A DNA stretch of 17,141 nucleotides from JAFGMQ01 sp036733345. GTDB taxonomy: Bacteria; Desulfobacterota; DSM-4660; Desulfatiglandales; Desulfatiglandaceae. The stretch spans positions 1-17,141 of the forward strand of contig DAINAR010000061.1 in assembly GCA_036733345.1 (NCBI GenBank), in the 5' to 3' direction. The notes under the pieces are model-generated. The model was not told the DNA's origin. It saw only the letters and a list, made by a program, of their open reading frames with translations, and did no database searches. The number at the start of each line of letters is the position of its first letter. The stretch's first letter is position 1. Positions 14,257 through 17,141 of this stretch are shown piece by piece. A program made the translations under genes and the position numbers.

Positions 14257-15333
14257 TCACTTTTTTGATGAAAAATAGGCACGCACTGTTTCTTCAGACG
14301 TCTTTTTTCGATCTTTCAAAAAAAGGGCCTTTGCCTTAGAAATACGTTCAAGCGATTGATGGACTCTCTTAACTTGAATCTCTCCGCTCAGCACACTATT
14401 TCTCAGTTTTATCATGCCCTCCAGAACCATATTCTGATCCTGACAAACCAGAAGGATATCGGCTCCAGCCTTAAATGATAATAAAATACCATCAGGAACA
14501 CCCCATTTTTTCTTAATCGCCCCCATTTCCAGATCATCTGTTACTATCAATTTCTTGAAGCCTAGCTGTTTCCTCAACAATCCCGAAATTATCCTTTTTG
14601 AAAGGGTGGAAGGATACATTTCATCCAGCATTGGGTATATGGCGTGTGATGTCATTATACCGGAAACACCCTCAGCAATAGCCGCCTTGAATGGAGGAAG
14701 ATTAATTTCTTGCATCTCTGATTCGACTATATCAATTATTGGGAGATGATAATGGGGATCAATTGATGCCCTGCCCAATCCCGGGAAATGCTTTGCTACT
14801 GATAATATTCCATTATTCTGAAGAACTTTCACTACCTTTGATCCGAGAGATGCAACCTTTTCAGGATTATCACTGAATGTCCTCCCAACCAGGTGGCTTT
14901 CAGGCATGCCTCTTCTTACGTCCACAACCGGAGCAAGATTCATGTTCAAACCTACGAGCCTCATTTCCTGTGCTGTTATCCTTGCAAATTCCTCAGCCCT
15001 GGTTTCGGACTCGGGATCTTCTCCTACTGAAGAATTCCCGGGAAATATTGTAAAAGGCTCTTTTAATCTGGCAACACTCCCACCCTCCTGGTCAATTGCA
15101 ATAAAAAGGGGTTCACCGCATGCAGATTTGGCGGCTGCCTTTTGAAGATCATTGCACAGATTATATAACTGAATCGGGTCCTCAACATTTCTGCTAAAAA
15201 GAATAACTCCTCCCAGACAATGATGCCTGATGAGGATTTCTGTACCACTATCCAAAACAGTTCCCGGCATTCCGGCCATAAAAAGCCGTCCGATTTCTCC
15301 GCCAAGTTCAGATAGATCAAGTGAAGGATGCAT
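14257..15333 (-). CDS. nagZ: Beta-N-acetylglucosaminidase NagZ (GH3)
   Basis: The 358-residue protein is a family 3 glycosidase of the NagZ type, which removes GlcNAc from muropeptides during peptidoglycan recycling. It lacks a signal peptide, which fits the cytoplasmic enzyme of Gram-negative bacteria. Motifs: AIDQEGGSVARL (79-90), the substrate-binding KHFPGLG (181-187), the acid/base dyad loop SIDPHYHLP with Asp192 and His194, and the nucleophile in VTDDLEM (Asp266). The conserved His of KHFPGHG is Leu186. A single (beta/alpha)8 domain accounts for the length. The ATG at 15331-15333 has only a weak AGG upstream. It is divergent from the nucleotidyltransferase across a 239-base AT-rich gap. 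Confidence 0.88.
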   Translation of the reverse strand: MHPSLDLSELGGEIGRLFMAGMPGTVLDSGTEILIRHHCLGGVILFSRNVEDPIQLYNLCNDLQKAAAKSACGEPLFIAIDQEGGSVARLKEPFTIFPGNSSVGEDPESETRAEEFARITAQEMRLVGLNMNLAPVVDVRRGMPESHLVGRTFSDNPEKVASLGSKVVKVLQNNGILSVAKHFPGLGRASIDPHYHLPIIDIVESEMQEINLPPFKAAIAEGVSGIMTSHAIYPMLDEMYPSTLSKRIISGLLRKQLGFKKLIVTDDLEMGAIKKKWGVPDGILLSFKAGADILLVCQDQNMVLEGMIKLRNSVLSGEIQVKRVHQSLERISKAKALFLKDRKKTSEETVRAYFSSKK

Positions 15334-15572
15334 ATTTGGAAACCTATAGTCGAATCTCTAATAAAAATCTGGACTCTTTTAACTTTACTATCAGACTTAA
15401 ATTGTGATTATATCCATTTAATATCAAGGTTTAAAGGTCTAAATTTAATTCTTTATTTATTTACAAATTGAGAGCTGTTTCTATTCTCTCTTTATTTATA
15501 TTCTATATAAAAATAGACTTTTTTTATGGTGTATATTTATTATACATTAATTGCAATGGGAAAAGGGCTTTT

Positions 15573-16484
15573 ATGAAGGCAATGATTCTCGCAGCTGGCC
15601 TGGGTACAAGATTGCTTCCCCTTACTTTGAAGACTCCGAAGGTTCTTGTACCAATAGCAAACAGACCGGTTATTGATTGGACCATAGATTACCTCAAGAG
15701 CTTTGGGGTACAAGAAATCGTTGTTAATAGCCACCATCATTGCAATATTGTCTCTAAACACCTTAATCATGGAAAGCCATTTGGTATTTTTATCGACCTT
15801 CGATTCGAGCCCAAAATACTTGGTACAGGCGGCGGAATAAAAAATACCGCTGATTTCTGGAGTAAAGATCCCTTTATTGTTATAAACGGTGACATTCTGA
15901 CAGATATCAATCTGTCCAGGGTTTATGAAGCACATAGAAAAAGAGGTGCGCTTGCAACATTAGTCCTTCATGATTATGAACCATTCAACAAGATTCTGAT
16001 TGATAAAGATCTTAATATTGCAGACATACCAGAAACATATGGTTTTAATGACATTGGCAGACTGGCATTTACCGGAATACAGATTCTTGAACCGGAGGTT
16101 TTAGACTACATTCCAACAGATACTTTCTCAGATATTATGGATTGTCACAGGTATTTAATTCGTAATGGAAAACCCGTCGGCGCATATATTGCAAAAGATA
16201 TTAAGTGGCATGATATTGGAACGGTAAATAGTTATATCCTCGCGAATAAACAGGCTTTAGGCAATAGAAAATTTCTGGTTGGCAATAGATGTAAAACAGA
16301 TAAAACTGCTTACTTGAAAGACTGGGCTGTAATTGGCAATGGAACAATACTGCAGCAAGGATCGGAAATCCGGAGATCCATTCTGTGGGACAATGTTAAG
16401 GTCAAAGATGGTGTAAAAATAACAGACAGCATTGTGACATATTCTAAAGAGGTTAGCTATGATTTAATCGGTATAATTATTTAG
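15573..16484 (+). CDS. Sugar-1-phosphate nucleotidyltransferase, MurU-like
   Basis: The 303-residue protein activates a sugar 1-phosphate with a nucleotide. The signature ILAAGLGTRLLPLT (5-18) and KTPKVLVPIANRP (20-32) form the nucleotide site with Lys23, NGD (105-107) carries a metal-binding Asp107, and KWHDIGT (211-217) closes the catalytic domain. After about residue 235 there is a hexapeptide-repeat (left-handed beta-helix) piece, roughly AVIGNGTILQQGSEI to VKITDSIV. MurU of Pseudomonas lacks such a tail, and mannose- or heptose-1-phosphate guanylyltransferases have related layouts, so the substrate is open. The frame is open upstream to 15468, but ATG 15573 starts exactly at the family's N-terminus and has AAAAGGG upstream. 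The downstream APH-fold kinase and divergent nagZ favour a MurNAc route. Confidence 0.82.
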   Translation: MKAMILAAGLGTRLLPLTLKTPKVLVPIANRPVIDWTIDYLKSFGVQEIVVNSHHHCNIVSKHLNHGKPFGIFIDLRFEPKILGTGGGIKNTADFWSKDPFIVINGDILTDINLSRVYEAHRKRGALATLVLHDYEPFNKILIDKDLNIADIPETYGFNDIGRLAFTGIQILEPEVLDYIPTDTFSDIMDCHRYLIRNGKPVGAYIAKDIKWHDIGTVNSYILANKQALGNRKFLVGNRCKTDKTAYLKDWAVIGNGTILQQGSEIRRSILWDNVKVKDGVKITDSIVTYSKEVSYDLIGIII

Positions 16485-16707
16485 TCCTCTGAGTAGCTGT
16501 CTGTCCATCCAACAGCATCCATATAACAACCCGGCACTTCTTTTTTTATAAAATAAAACAGAGACTATAATAAAAGAGCCCCAAAATCCATAGAATCTCT
16601 TACAGAATTTTCATGATTAATATATAATGATATGCCCGATTGCCTTATAGAATATTTTGAGTTAAAGCAAGCTAAAGTAAACCCAAAACTGAATAGCTGG
16701 ACTTTTG

Positions 16708-17141
16708 ATGAATAAAAATTTAAAGAATTATATCCTTGTTTTTTTAAAAAACATGGGAATACAATCAGAAGGCATTATTTTTCAAAAACTTAAAGGAGAT
16801 GGATCAAAACGGCTTTTTTGGCGAATAACCCCATTATCACAAAGACCTCGTTTTATCGCCATGTTTAATCCTCCTGTCGGCGACCTGGAAATACGAGAAA
16901 ATTACGCTTATGTCATGATTGGAAAGCATCTCTGGGAAAATGATATCCCGGTACCTGAAATCTACGATTACAATCTTGAACAAGGATTTGTTATTATGGA
17001 GGATATAGGAGATATAAGTCTTGAAAAATATGTATCCTCTCACAAAGATCCCATACCAATTTACAGGAAGGTATTAGAATCGCTATTTCTATTACAAATG
17101 GACGGTTCTAAAGGATTTGATACTTCATGGTGTTTCCAAAC
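16708..17141 (+). CDS. APH-fold small-molecule kinase, AmgK-like (N-terminal part)
   Basis: The first 144 residues of a kinase of the aminoglycoside phosphotransferase fold are visible; the gene runs off the window. GDGSKRLFWRI (30-40) is the phosphate-binding loop, EIRENYAYVMIGKHLWENDIP (61-81) the N-lobe helix, and VIMEDIGDISLEKYV (95-109) the hinge. LFLLQMDGSKGFDTSWC (126-142) leads into the C-lobe. Catalytic loop and metal site are beyond the window end. AmgK, an anomeric MurNAc/GlcNAc kinase in Pseudomonas recycling, has this layout and is encoded with MurU; choline or homoserine kinases are alternatives. ATG 16708 gives the expected N-terminus; an internal ATG at 16753 would remove the first helix. 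A 223-base gap with nothing clear separates it from the nucleotidyltransferase. Confidence 0.78.
   Translation, partial: MNKNLKNYILVFLKNMGIQSEGIIFQKLKGDGSKRLFWRITPLSQRPRFIAMFNPPVGDLEIRENYAYVMIGKHLWENDIPVPEIYDYNLEQGFVIMEDIGDISLEKYVSSHKDPIPIYRKVLESLFLLQMDGSKGFDTSWCFQ

Noticed and set aside
15334..15572. Divergent promoters between nagZ and the nucleotidyltransferase
   Set aside because: The gap is so AT-rich that many weak -10 and -35 matches exist in both directions; no pair stands out.
1..17141. CRISPR arrays, insertion sequences, prophage or defence genes
   Set aside because: Looked for spaced direct repeats, transposase motifs and known defence domains on both strands; none seen.

Overview
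The window reads as chromosomal DNA from an anaerobic Gram-negative bacterium, most likely a member of the Desulfobacterota (Deltaproteobacteria). The main grounds are the pair formed by a glutaryl-CoA dehydrogenase carrying the Tyr-to-Val exchange of the non-decarboxylating type and a glutaconyl-CoA decarboxylase alpha subunit, an arrangement known from sulfate reducers such as Desulfococcus multivorans. The organism is inferred from gene content only.

Layout. Bases 1-185 are the tail of a DUF456 membrane protein, followed by about 316 bases without a convincing gene but with a decayed copy of a repeat. A short histidine kinase without sensor domain (502-1251) converges on, and slightly overlaps, a small reverse-strand ORF that resembles part of a STAS domain. 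From 1729 to 8498 four genes run head to tail and look like one operon: an MtaD-type MTA/SAH deaminase, a RimK-like ATP-grasp ligase, an unusually large class A penicillin-binding protein (1077 aa), and a lipoprotein with TPR-like helices. A strong intrinsic terminator at 8543-8581 closes it. The first two overlaps depend on start choice; the ATP-grasp and PBP genes overlap by 14 bases, and the lipoprotein follows by 8 bases.

On the reverse strand 11566-8583 encode the glutaryl-CoA dehydrogenase and then gcdA, with a good sigma70-like promoter (11638-11666) and a palindrome over its -35 element. Together they should convert glutaryl-CoA to glutaconyl-CoA and then to crotonyl-CoA with sodium export; the beta, gamma and delta subunits of the decarboxylase are not in the window.

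A divergent tRNA pair follows: tRNA-Ala(GGC) on the minus strand and tRNA-Leu(CAA) on the plus strand. Their -35 boxes form the two arms of one perfect 19-bp palindrome. Directly downstream of tRNA-Leu is a multi-hairpin GC-rich repeat (12161-12283) that shares a core with the decayed copy near 231 and contains a stretch resembling the 3' end of the neighbouring tRNA-Leu.

The right part holds an orphan ZnuA/TroA-like metal-binding protein lacking the usual first His ligand, an NRDE/TANGO2-family protein, a reverse-strand NagZ, and a divergent pair made of a sugar-1-phosphate nucleotidyltransferase and an APH-fold kinase cut by the window end. NagZ, nucleotidyltransferase and kinase together resemble the NagZ-AmgK-MurU peptidoglycan sugar recycling route, which fits with the large PBP operon, though the nucleotidyltransferase is longer than MurU and its substrate is not certain.

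No CRISPR array, transposase, phage gene or toxin-antitoxin pair was seen.
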